Assembly: GCF_900110275.1 (NCBI RefSeq) | Contig: NZ_FODC01000004.1 | Span: 620,001 to 684,000, forward strand | Reading direction: 5' to 3' | From: Duganella sp. CF517 | GTDB taxonomy: Bacteria > Pseudomonadota > Gammaproteobacteria > Burkholderiales > Burkholderiaceae_D | DNA length: 64,000 nt | Shown: piece after piece, positions 17,763-24,771 of the stretch | Layout: the number at the start of each line of letters is the position of its first letter | Numbering within the stretch: position 1 is the first letter of the stretch | Made by a program: the position numbers and the translations under genes | The notes under the pieces: model-generated | The model's input: only the letters and a program-made list of their open reading frames with translations | What the model was told of the DNA's origin: nothing | Databases searched by the model: none

Positions 17763-17946
17763 CTTCCTGCCATTCCCGGCCCGGGATGCCGGCATAGATT
17801 TTTTTCCCGTCCGTCCGCCCGGCTGCGCTGTGTTCATTTTCGGACAGTCGGTGTTCGGGAATGGGCAGGGAGCCGTCGATCGATGCTTGGCGATGCAGGA
17901 AAAGGCGTCGATGCAGCTCTGGCCCGGACCTTGCTATGTCAAGGGC

Positions 17947-18672
17947 ATGCACAAAAATCTCCGCCTCCTGCTCATCGCCACGCTCGCCCTTCACAACCTT
18001 GCCCATGCCGCCGATATCAATATCGTCGAACAGGCGGCGGAGGGCGGCGCGGCGATCGTCGTCACGCTCGGTTTGTCGATCCTGTTCCTGGCCGTCTCGA
18101 TCGAGCGGCTGATGCACTTCCGCGCCAGGGCCATCGTGCCCGACGGGCTGGTGGAACGGGTCAAGCCCTTGTGGGCGGCGCAGGATTTCACCAGGCTTCA
18201 ACAACTGCTGGCCGAAGACGACAGCACCCTGGCGCGCGTGATCGCCTACATGGTCGCGCATCGCCAGCATGGCTACGCGGTGGTCAACAGCGGCGCCGGC
18301 GACATCGCGTCGATGGAATTGCGGATGCATCAGCAAAAGGCGTATGCGCTGGCGATCGTCGCCACCGTGGCGCCCATCGTCGGCTTGCTCGGCACCGTGG
18401 TCGGGATGATCGACGCTTTCCACGTGATCGCGTTCTCCGAAGGGATGGGCAATCCGGCACTGCTGGCGGGCGGCATTTCGAAGGCGTTGATCAATACCGC
18501 CGCCGGCTTGTGCGTAGCCTTGCCGGCGCTGGCGATGCACCACTTCCTCAAGAACCGGCAGGCGTTTTTCGGCCTGGCGCTGGAGAGGGAGATCAATAGC
18601 CTGATCGACGAATGGTTCCTGCAGGGCGACGCCGCGCCGCAAAACCTGCACGTGGTGTCGCATGCGCATTAA
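17947..18672 (+). CDS. exbB: MotA/TolQ/ExbB proton-channel family protein
   Basis: A 241-residue inner membrane protein with a cleavable signal peptide ('LLLIATLALHNLAHA') and three membrane helices. The first helix is about 30-55. The last two include the conserved 'AIVATVAPIVGLLGTVVGMIDAF' and 'GISKALINTAAGLCVALPALAMH', where the T in 'INTAAGL' and the P/G residues line the proton path of ExbB. It uses the proton gradient with ExbD to energise an envelope-spanning partner. The start chosen is the ATG of the signal peptide. The stop overlaps the ExbD start by 11 bp. The third gene of this operon is not a normal TonB. Confidence 0.9.
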   Translation: MHKNLRLLLIATLALHNLAHAADINIVEQAAEGGAAIVVTLGLSILFLAVSIERLMHFRARAIVPDGLVERVKPLWAAQDFTRLQQLLAEDDSTLARVIAYMVAHRQHGYAVVNSGAGDIASMELRMHQQKAYALAIVATVAPIVGLLGTVVGMIDAFHVIAFSEGMGNPALLAGGISKALINTAAGLCVALPALAMHHFLKNRQAFFGLALEREINSLIDEWFLQGDAAPQNLHVVSHAH

Positions 18673-19087
18673 CCTGGGGGAGGACGAGCAGCCGGAGATC
18701 GGCCTGATCGCGCTGATCGACTGTATTTTCTTCCTGCTGATGTTCTTCATGGTGGCGACGGCGTTCAAGCAACCGCAACACAAGCCGCAAAAGGAGTTGC
18801 CGGTGACCTTGCCGACGTCGCAAATCAGCCTGGAGCGCGACGAAGCCGGACCGGAACCGCTGGCGATCGGCGTCGACAAGAACGGCAAGTTCTTCCTCGA
18901 TGGCGAACCGGTGTCGACCCAGGCGCTGCACGGACGGCTGAAGCAGGAGGCCGCCGCGGACCCCGCGCGCCGCATCCGCATCGACGGCGACCAGCTGGCG
19001 AAATACCAGGACATCGTCCACGTGCTCGATCTGTGCCAGTTCGAACGGCTCACCAACATCTCCATGCATACGCGTGCCGCGCGATGA
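18662..19087 (+). CDS. exbD: ExbD/TolR-family biopolymer transport protein
   Basis: A 141-residue protein with one N-terminal helix ('IGLIALIDCIFFLLMFFMVATAF') carrying the essential membrane Asp (LID), and a periplasmic ExbD/TolR domain. The domain contains 'LAIGVDKNGKFFLDGEPVS', 'RRIRIDGDQLAKYQDIVHVLDLC' and a short tail. It forms the proton-driven motor with the upstream ExbB. Coupling is tight: an 11-bp overlap upstream and ATGA downstream. The next protein is therefore the likely force-transducing partner. Confidence 0.92.
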   Translation: MRINLGEDEQPEIGLIALIDCIFFLLMFFMVATAFKQPQHKPQKELPVTLPTSQISLERDEAGPEPLAIGVDKNGKFFLDGEPVSTQALHGRLKQEAAADPARRIRIDGDQLAKYQDIVHVLDLCQFERLTNISMHTRAAR

Positions 19088-20598
19088 TGCTGGGCCCACT
19101 CGATGACTGGGAGCCGAGGGCCGGCCGCGAAGGCGCTTGGCGCTATCGTTTCGTGCTGGTCGCGCTGGCGGCGCATGCGTTGCTGATCCTGCTGTTGTAC
19201 CAGTTTGGCGCCTATCGGGTGGAGGCGGCGCGCCAGCGCGAGCGGGACAGCGCCAGCGCCGCCGTGGCCAAGCAGTCCAGCATCGAGAAGCGTGTGATGG
19301 ACATGGAGAAGATCAAGGACCTGCTGGACCGGAGCCGCCCCGGTGCGACATCGCCCGACGGCGCGGGCGCCGGTGAGGAACCGGACTTCCGCGCCACGTC
19401 GCTGCCGAAACCACCCGAGCAGCTGCTGGCGCAAGCCAGGGAACTGTCCGCCTCAATCGCGGAGATAGAGCGGGAACTGAAGGTGACAGGGCTGGCAAGA
19501 ATCGAGAAGATCCCCGAGCAAGTGGCGCGGGAGCGGATCGAAGCGAAGGCGGACGGCAGCGCGCAGGCCGAGCGCGCGGCGCCTGCGGACAATGCCGCCA
19601 AGGCGCGGCAGGCCGTGCCGCCGCCGGCGGCCACCCCGGCGCAGCTGGCGGCGGAAATCCAGCAGCTTGAAACCCGGGCGCTCGCCGCGCTGGCGCAGCG
19701 CCGGCAGGATCTCGCGCGCCAGCGTAACGGTGTGGACATCAAGAACGGCGCGATGGCGGCCGGCTTGGCCGGCCGGGCCGGCCAAGCCGCCAACAACGGC
19801 CGCCAGCCGGGAATGGGCGTGGGCGGTGCCGGCGGCGTCGGTGGTGTCGCAGCCGGCGCTGAACATGGCGTCGACGGCCGCGTGGGCGCTGCGGCCGGGA
19901 TCAACGAGAACGGCATCGAGCAGCGGATCGCGGCCTTCATCAACCGCGATGTGGCGCTACCGACGGGCGAAGCGCGCAATTACAATCGCAGCGGCGTGAT
20001 CTTCAATCCGGGGGGCGGCAATATTCCGCCGGTCGACGCGCGCACGATGACCAAGGGCGCCGGCCGCATGCTGGGCCGGGGCGGCGAATTCGCCGATCGC
20101 GTCTACGTCAACAGCTGGTACGTGATCGGTCCTTTCGAGGGCAAGCATGGCAGCGCGCTGTTTGCCAACCATCGCTATCCGCCCGAGCAGGGCGTGGTGC
20201 TGGACGCCGTCTACGCGGGCAAGGGGAACCGGCAGTTGAAGTGGCGCTATGTGCACGCCGCCAGCTATCCGCTGGTGCCGCCGGACCCGGACGAAGACGC
20301 GGTGTATTACGGTTACACCGAGCTGTTCATGGACCGCGACCGGGAACTGACGATGTGGATAGGCGCCGACGACGACGCCCAGATCTGGTTGAACGACGTC
20401 CAGGTCTGGGCCGGCGGCAACATCAACAAACGCGAGTTCTGGCCCGCGCTGTACGATGTTCCCAACACCCATGCGCGCGATTTCAATATGACCGAGGCCA
20501 AGCGCAAGGTGCGCTTCCGCAAAGGCCGCAACAAGCTCTTCTTCAAAATGGCGAACGGGCCGACGCGGCTGTTTTTTTCGGTGGTGTTGACCAAATAA
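19084..20598 (+). CDS. TonB/TolA-like positioned protein: TM, coiled coil, beta-sandwich C-terminus
   Basis: A 504-residue protein in the place where TonB is normally encoded. One membrane helix (about 21-41) is followed by a long charged Ala/Arg/Glu-rich coiled coil (about 45-230), as in TolA, then a Gly/Ala-rich linker (about 230-280). The C-terminus (about 330-504) has no TonB fold. It carries 'SWYVIGPFEG', 'TMWIGADDDAQIWLNDVQVW' and 'VRFRKGRNKLFFKM', a jelly-roll pattern like PA14 or carbohydrate-binding modules. The ATG at 19084 overlaps the ExbD stop as ATGA. I infer an ExbBD-driven envelope protein whose outer domain grips a ligand or receptor. I do not know a named family. Confidence 0.75.
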   Translation: MMLGPLDDWEPRAGREGAWRYRFVLVALAAHALLILLLYQFGAYRVEAARQRERDSASAAVAKQSSIEKRVMDMEKIKDLLDRSRPGATSPDGAGAGEEPDFRATSLPKPPEQLLAQARELSASIAEIERELKVTGLARIEKIPEQVARERIEAKADGSAQAERAAPADNAAKARQAVPPPAATPAQLAAEIQQLETRALAALAQRRQDLARQRNGVDIKNGAMAAGLAGRAGQAANNGRQPGMGVGGAGGVGGVAAGAEHGVDGRVGAAAGINENGIEQRIAAFINRDVALPTGEARNYNRSGVIFNPGGGNIPPVDARTMTKGAGRMLGRGGEFADRVYVNSWYVIGPFEGKHGSALFANHRYPPEQGVVLDAVYAGKGNRQLKWRYVHAASYPLVPPDPDEDAVYYGYTELFMDRDRELTMWIGADDDAQIWLNDVQVWAGGNINKREFWPALYDVPNTHARDFNMTEAKRKVRFRKGRNKLFFKMANGPTRLFFSVVLTK

Positions 20599-20611
20599 GG
20601 CGGGCGCCGGT

Positions 20612-21310
20612 TCAGCGCTCGTCATGGCGCTCGCGGTAGTTGCGGGCGGGCTCGAGCAATTTCAGCAAATCCCAATCCGGCTTGCATAGCCAACCCTGCT
20701 GCAGCGTGACAGCGGGCCGCTCCGCGCGCGCCGGCACCTGTTCATAACCGGACAATTCAAAGCCGTCGGTGGACATCCATTCCAGGTTGGCGTCGAGCAG
20801 GGTGCCCCGTCCGTAAGCGGCTCCCAGGGCGGCCGGCCCCACCTCCGCGCGCACCGTCGCCCGGCCGAGCGCCTGTTCGACGACGCTGGTCACCAGCAGC
20901 CCGCCACTCAACGCCCTGATATGCCTATCGGTCAGCTCGCGCCGCGCGATTTGCTCGCCATACCGGTACAGCGGCACCACGCGGAAAGCGTTGACCACCG
21001 CCGGCAACTCCAGGTTGCACAGCCACGACTGCCCGTAGCCCTTCAGCCCGTGCGGATGGCGTAGTTGCTGCGCGCCGCTGAGCACGAACTGCGTGCCCTT
21101 GAACCAGACCAGCCTTGGCATTACCAGCTCGTCGACGATGCGCGGCGGGCCGTCGGGCGCCAGCAGGCGCGCGACCTTGGTCGGTTTGCGCCGACCCTGG
21201 TCGGTGATGCGCATCACCAGCAACTCGAGCGGCTCATGCGGCGGCGCGATCTGCACCGGCCGATCCAGCGCCGCACCGCCGTCGAGCCGGCGCTGAACCC
21301 AAACTTTCAA
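20612..21310 (-). CDS. unknown protein, probably SOS-regulated
   Basis: A 232-residue protein without signal peptide or membrane segment. It starts 'KVWVQRRLDGGAALDRPVQ' and contains 'LVWFKGTQFVLSGAQQLRHPHG' and 'YGQSWLCNLELP'. I do not recognise its family; Trp, Arg and Leu content suggest a folded cytoplasmic enzyme or DNA-related protein. No ATG exists at the N-terminus. The TTG at 21310, preceded by GGGGTGG, is preferred over the TTG at 21325, which would leave almost no leader. A perfect LexA box lies 20 bp upstream and is shared with the divergent SRAP gene. A role in the DNA-damage response is an inference. Confidence 0.68.
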   Translation of the reverse strand: MKVWVQRRLDGGAALDRPVQIAPPHEPLELLVMRITDQGRRKPTKVARLLAPDGPPRIVDELVMPRLVWFKGTQFVLSGAQQLRHPHGLKGYGQSWLCNLELPAVVNAFRVVPLYRYGEQIARRELTDRHIRALSGGLLVTSVVEQALGRATVRAEVGPAALGAAYGRGTLLDANLEWMSTDGFELSGYEQVPARAERPAVTLQQGWLCKPDWDLLKLLEPARNYRERHDER

Positions 21311-21329
21311 TTTACCACCCCGCAATATA

Positions 21330-21345
21330 CTGTGTTTTTATACAG
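21330..21345. promoter_or_regulatory. LexA box (SOS operator)
   Basis: CTGT-N8-ACAG with an AT-rich centre (CTGTGTTTTTATACAG) matches the LexA operator consensus. It sits between divergent starts at 21310 (minus) and 21379 (plus) in an AT-rich patch that also contains promoter-like TATATT and TATGAT hexamers. LexA would control both genes. Confidence 0.88.
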
Positions 21346-21378
21346 TATATTGCATTTTGGATCGGTTATGATAGTCCC

Positions 21379-22062
21379 ATGTGCGGACGCCTCGACCAAA
21401 ACGATATCGGCAGGGTGCTCAACGATTTTCGTTGGGTCGACGAAGTCCTGCGCCGCGGCCGCGCGGAACTGCTTTTCAATGCCGCCCCGGGGACGCTGCG
21501 TCCGGTCTTGCGGATGGCGGGCGGCGCGCTGATCGTCGACGACCGCTGGTGGATGTACAAGGCGGCCGGTGCGCCGGCGACGGTGCGGCCGACGCCGAAC
21601 GCGCGGCTGGACAAGATCGCGGGCCGGTATTGGGGGCGGCTGCTCGGCGCCGGGCGTATCATCGTGCCGGCCAACGGCTGGTACGAGTGGACCGGCGAGA
21701 AACCGAACAAGCAGCCTTGGCACATCCACCGGGCCGATGGCGAAATGCTCTACATGGCCGCGCTGACCGCGTGGGATGCCAGGTCCGAGGACCGGAACGC
21801 GTCGGGCTTCGCCATCGTGACCGACGACGCGGAGGGCGGCATGATCGACGTGCACGACCGGCGGCCGGTGGTGTTCTCGGCCAGCGACGCGGCCACCTGG
21901 ATGGACCCGGAGCTCTCCGGCGAGCAGGCGGCGCAGCTGGCGCGCTCGGTGTCGCTGGGCGCCGACAAGTTCGCGTGGCATCGGGTGTCAACGGCGGTTG
22001 GCAATGCGCGCAACCAGGGCGCGGAGCTGGCGGCGCCGCTGTCGCCGGGGCTTTTTGATTAA
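21379..22062 (+). CDS. yedK: SRAP-family abasic-site shield protein (YedK/HMCES)
   Basis: A 227-residue SOS-response-associated peptidase-fold protein. It forms a covalent thiazolidine link to abasic sites in single-stranded DNA through the N-terminal cysteine exposed after Met removal. All key residues are visible: Cys2 ('MCGR'), Asn34 ('FNAAPG'), Glu103 in 'GWYEW' and His159 in 'VHDRRP'. The usual 'HxRMP' motif reads 'HDRRPVV', a small change. Length and order match the family. It is divergent from the unknown minus-strand gene, with a LexA box between them, so SOS induction is expected. Confidence 0.95.
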   Translation: MCGRLDQNDIGRVLNDFRWVDEVLRRGRAELLFNAAPGTLRPVLRMAGGALIVDDRWWMYKAAGAPATVRPTPNARLDKIAGRYWGRLLGAGRIIVPANGWYEWTGEKPNKQPWHIHRADGEMLYMAALTAWDARSEDRNASGFAIVTDDAEGGMIDVHDRRPVVFSASDAATWMDPELSGEQAAQLARSVSLGADKFAWHRVSTAVGNARNQGAELAAPLSPGLFD

Positions 22063-22145
22063 GCCGCTCGCTCGCTGCGGGCGAAGTCGACAGCGCCGGC
22101 CGCGCGGGCCCGCCACCGGCGCCGGTTGACGTCCGGCCGGCGCCG

Positions 22146-23855
22146 CTATGCCTCGGGAAGCGGCTGCAGTCCTTGCTGCAGGCCCCAGCTCATCCGGACA
22201 CCTTGGCGTACCGTCGCGCCGGAGGTGACGAAGTGATTCAACTCCGGCGGACGGTTCACGTAGCGCCATCCAAGGGTATCCCCGCCCGCCGCATCGGATA
22301 GCCGATGGCGTTCGACGTTGCCGTCTTTCCAGATCAGCAGGTTCTGGCAGCCCCAGGATGCGCCGGGCGGCGCCTCTTCGGCCACGATCGCGCCGGCGCC
22401 GTCGGCCACGTACAGCGGGTCCAGTTTGCCGGTGGCCGCGCCAAAGTCGATCGGCCGCGCGCCGGCGTCGCAAGTCCAGAGCATGGGCGCTTCGTGGCCC
22501 GGGACGCGCGCCACGACCGCGTCGACCGCGGCGGACACGCGCACCGAGCTTGCGTCCAGCAGTTCCGGGATCGGCTGCAACGCGCGGCCCCGTTGCCAGA
22601 ACTGGTAACCCGTCGGACCGCCGCGCTCGGACATATACTTCAGTAAGCCGCGCTGGCCATCGGGCGAAATGGCCACCCAGTCGAGCATGAAAAAGCCCGG
22701 GTCGAGGTCGACGCAACCGGCCTCGGCACTCCACACGAAGGCGCGCTGCTCGCGTGTCTCCAGCGGACCGCGTTCGGTATAGCCGCCCACCCAGCGGCCG
22801 TCGGGCGTGACGACACTGGCGGCCGAGATCGCGTCGGGCGGGCCGATATCGACCGGCTCATTGCCGCCCTCCATGCGGAAGGCCCGCTTGGTCAGGCTGT
22901 AGACCGCATGCTCCTTGTCGGTGGAATGGTGGCTGCCGACGAGCACGGAGGCATCCGAATTGACGCCCGCGACCAGGAAAACGCGGCCATGGTCGGCGGC
23001 GAGCAGCTCCATCTTTCCATGCTGGTAGCGAAACATCCTGTAGCGCGCTTTCGGGAAGCTCTCGCAACCGCCCACCAGAACGCTGCCATCCTGGCTCACA
23101 TGGTGTACCCATACGCCGCCGACGTTGTCCGGCACATCGACCCGCTGCGCGCTGGCCGGCAGGCGGCGCCAGACGACGGGCGTGTTGAGCCATTCCGCGT
23201 TGCGCAGGGCGCCAACGATCACGCTGCCATCGGCCGCAATGAGGTGCGAGTCATTGGAGGGGAGCAGTCTTTCACCCGCGACGCGCGTCGGACGCGGTGG
23301 TTCGCGGCGCCACGGTTCGCTGTCGTCGTCCATGGCGCCGGCCAGCGCCACGCCGAAAAGCGGCGCGCTCTCGGCCACGCCGCTGAGCTTGAATTCGTCC
23401 ATCAGCCACTTGATCGCAGGCGGCCGACGCTTCGGACCGCCCTTGGAAGGATCGGTGTCGAGCGCCGCGACCGTCTGTTGCAGCATGCGGACGAACGAGT
23501 CGGGACCGGTGTCGAGATCGATGTATTCCGTCAGGTCGAGGTGGATGCGGGCCGGCAGATCCCGGTTGAGCAATGCGGCGAATTGGTCGACGATCACGCT
23601 CCCGGCGGCCCCGAACCATTTTTCGATCATTGCCTTGCGCCGCATCAGCTGAGCGGTCGCCTCGCCTGGCGTCATGGAGTAGCCAACCGGCGCCCTGCCT
23701 TCGATGCCAGGTGAAGCGGTGGGTAACGGCGCAGGGCCGCCCACCGCCGCCGGCGGCAGCGCCGCAAGCCACAGCAGGGGCAGCAGGTTGTTTGCCTCCA
23801 GCAAAATGGTCGCCTCGCCTGATTTTTCCGCGATCACGTAGCTGCGGTTGCCCAT
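22146..23855 (-). CDS. two-domain protein: unknown N-terminal domain plus HAF-type propeller repeats
   Basis: A 569-residue protein with no signal peptide. Residues 1-170 form a compact unknown domain starting 'MGNRSYVIAEKSGEATILLEA', with a helical segment at 70-100 ('LMRRKAMIEKWFGAAGS') and 'IHLDLTEYIDLDT'. From about 195 to the end it carries five or more repeats of the type 'DGSVIVG...AVVWR', the HAF repeat that builds beta-propellers and is usually found in secreted proteins. A good AAGGAAA ribosome site precedes the ATG. A cytoplasmic location for HAF repeats would be unusual. The gene stands alone. A recent fusion or a contact-dependent role is possible, but no function can be assigned. 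Confidence 0.7.
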   Translation of the reverse strand: MGNRSYVIAEKSGEATILLEANNLLPLLWLAALPPAAVGGPAPLPTASPGIEGRAPVGYSMTPGEATAQLMRRKAMIEKWFGAAGSVIVDQFAALLNRDLPARIHLDLTEYIDLDTGPDSFVRMLQQTVAALDTDPSKGGPKRRPPAIKWLMDEFKLSGVAESAPLFGVALAGAMDDDSEPWRREPPRPTRVAGERLLPSNDSHLIAADGSVIVGALRNAEWLNTPVVWRRLPASAQRVDVPDNVGGVWVHHVSQDGSVLVGGCESFPKARYRMFRYQHGKMELLAADHGRVFLVAGVNSDASVLVGSHHSTDKEHAVYSLTKRAFRMEGGNEPVDIGPPDAISAASVVTPDGRWVGGYTERGPLETREQRAFVWSAEAGCVDLDPGFFMLDWVAISPDGQRGLLKYMSERGGPTGYQFWQRGRALQPIPELLDASSVRVSAAVDAVVARVPGHEAPMLWTCDAGARPIDFGAATGKLDPLYVADGAGAIVAEEAPPGASWGCQNLLIWKDGNVERHRLSDAAGGDTLGWRYVNRPPELNHFVTSGATVRQGVRMSWGLQQGLQPLPEA

Positions 23856-24163
23856 GGTTTCCTTTATGCGCTCTCACCGAGCGCGCCGTCGGTTAAGCGC
23901 CGTCAATTAAGCGCCGTCAGTTAAATTTACGTTCTCGCGCTTTTGCCGGCTGATCACCACCGTGCGGGAAATCTTGCCATCCCATCCTTGCTTACGCGTT
24001 CCGAGAGCTACTTTGATATTTGCACGCGCGCGGTTTTCATGCGGTAGTTTTGGTTGCGCACTGAACGACCGTGAAAACAGATACTATATTGACAATATTG
24101 CGGGGATCCGTCAAGTAAACCAAAACCGCGTGCGGGAGCGGCGCGCGGCCTGGAACACCGCGT
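23856..24163. other. intergenic region with three 14-bp tandem repeats
   Basis: The stretch between the HAF-repeat gene start and the cohesin-like gene stop is AT-richer than its neighbours. At 23883-23924 three head-to-tail copies of GCGCCGTC-RR-TTAA lie about 30-70 bp upstream of the HAF gene start. The segment 24070-24120 is AT-rich and could hold a promoter. No convincing gene is seen. Confidence 0.7.
23883..23924. repeat. 14-bp tandem repeat, three copies
   Basis: Copies at 23883-23896, 23897-23910 and 23911-23924 differ only at two purine positions (GG, AA, AG). They lie in the promoter region of the HAF-repeat gene and could be regulator binding sites or slippage-prone spacers. Confidence 0.85.
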
Positions 24164-24757
24164 TTATCGACCGCGCCGCCTTCTGTTGAAGGCAGCCAGC
24201 ACCGCCAGTCCCGCCAGAAGCATGACAGGCGTGCCCGGTTCAGGCACGGCCAGAGGTGGCCCGATGACCTGGACAGACCCGTCTATCCCTTGCGCGGCAA
24301 TGGAAGCGCCATTGGCATCGCCCAAGGCGTTGAGCGTCAGCGCCAAGTCGCTGGTTCCCACTCCGATGGTGCTGAAGGTCAGCGCCACGAGCTGGAATGA
24401 TTCGCCTTGCAGCGCGCTGAGCGTCGCGGCGTCGTCCAGTGAGATTTCCAACAGGTTTACCAGATGCGTGGACTCGGTGGTGAACTGCAGCGATCCAAGG
24501 CCAAGCACGTCGAGCCCGGTTCCGTAGCTGACGCCGGTCAAGGCGAGAATGGTCGGATCGAACGATAGGTCGAGATCGAAGGCGGCCAGCGATTGCGGCG
24601 AGGGGCTGTCGAGCCCGGCGATGGAGATAGTCACCAGCACGCTGGCGCCTAGCACCGGCTGTTGGTTGACTGCCGAAGCCTGAACCACGGTTGCGCTGGC
24701 GGCTTGCGCGGAAAGCAGGCAGGCGAGCAGGACGATGCGGAGGAAGGTGAATTTCAT
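24164..24757 (-). CDS. cohesin-like domain protein with PEP-CTERM anchor
   Basis: A 197-residue exported protein: signal peptide ('IVLLACLLSAQAASA'), one cohesin-type beta-sandwich (about 25-165), and a C-terminal PEP-CTERM sorting tail ('VPEPGTPVML', hydrophobic stretch, 'FNRRRRGR'). The sandwich contains 'VTISIAGLDSPSPQSLAAFDLDLSFDPTILAL' and 'LVALTFSTIG', typical of cohesin domains. Exosortase would cleave at PEP and process the protein at the cell surface; no exosortase gene is in the window. The ATG at 24757 is chosen for its GGGAGC ribosome site, 14 bp after the dockerin protease stop. The two are one operon. Cohesin pairing with the neighbour's dockerin is the obvious hypothesis. Confidence 0.82.
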   Translation of the reverse strand: MKFTFLRIVLLACLLSAQAASATVVQASAVNQQPVLGASVLVTISIAGLDSPSPQSLAAFDLDLSFDPTILALTGVSYGTGLDVLGLGSLQFTTESTHLVNLLEISLDDAATLSALQGESFQLVALTFSTIGVGTSDLALTLNALGDANGASIAAQGIDGSVQVIGPPLAVPEPGTPVMLLAGLAVLAAFNRRRRGR

Positions 24758-24771
24758 TGGAAGCTCCCGGG

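Noticed and set aside
17763..17946. Hairpin followed by T run near 17775-17810
   Set aside because: The stem pairs poorly and is not next to the T run, so a terminator was not called.
19084..20598. Ordinary TonB
   Set aside because: The C-terminal fold and the 'PxP' spacer of TonB are absent. The C-terminus is a beta-sandwich-like region.
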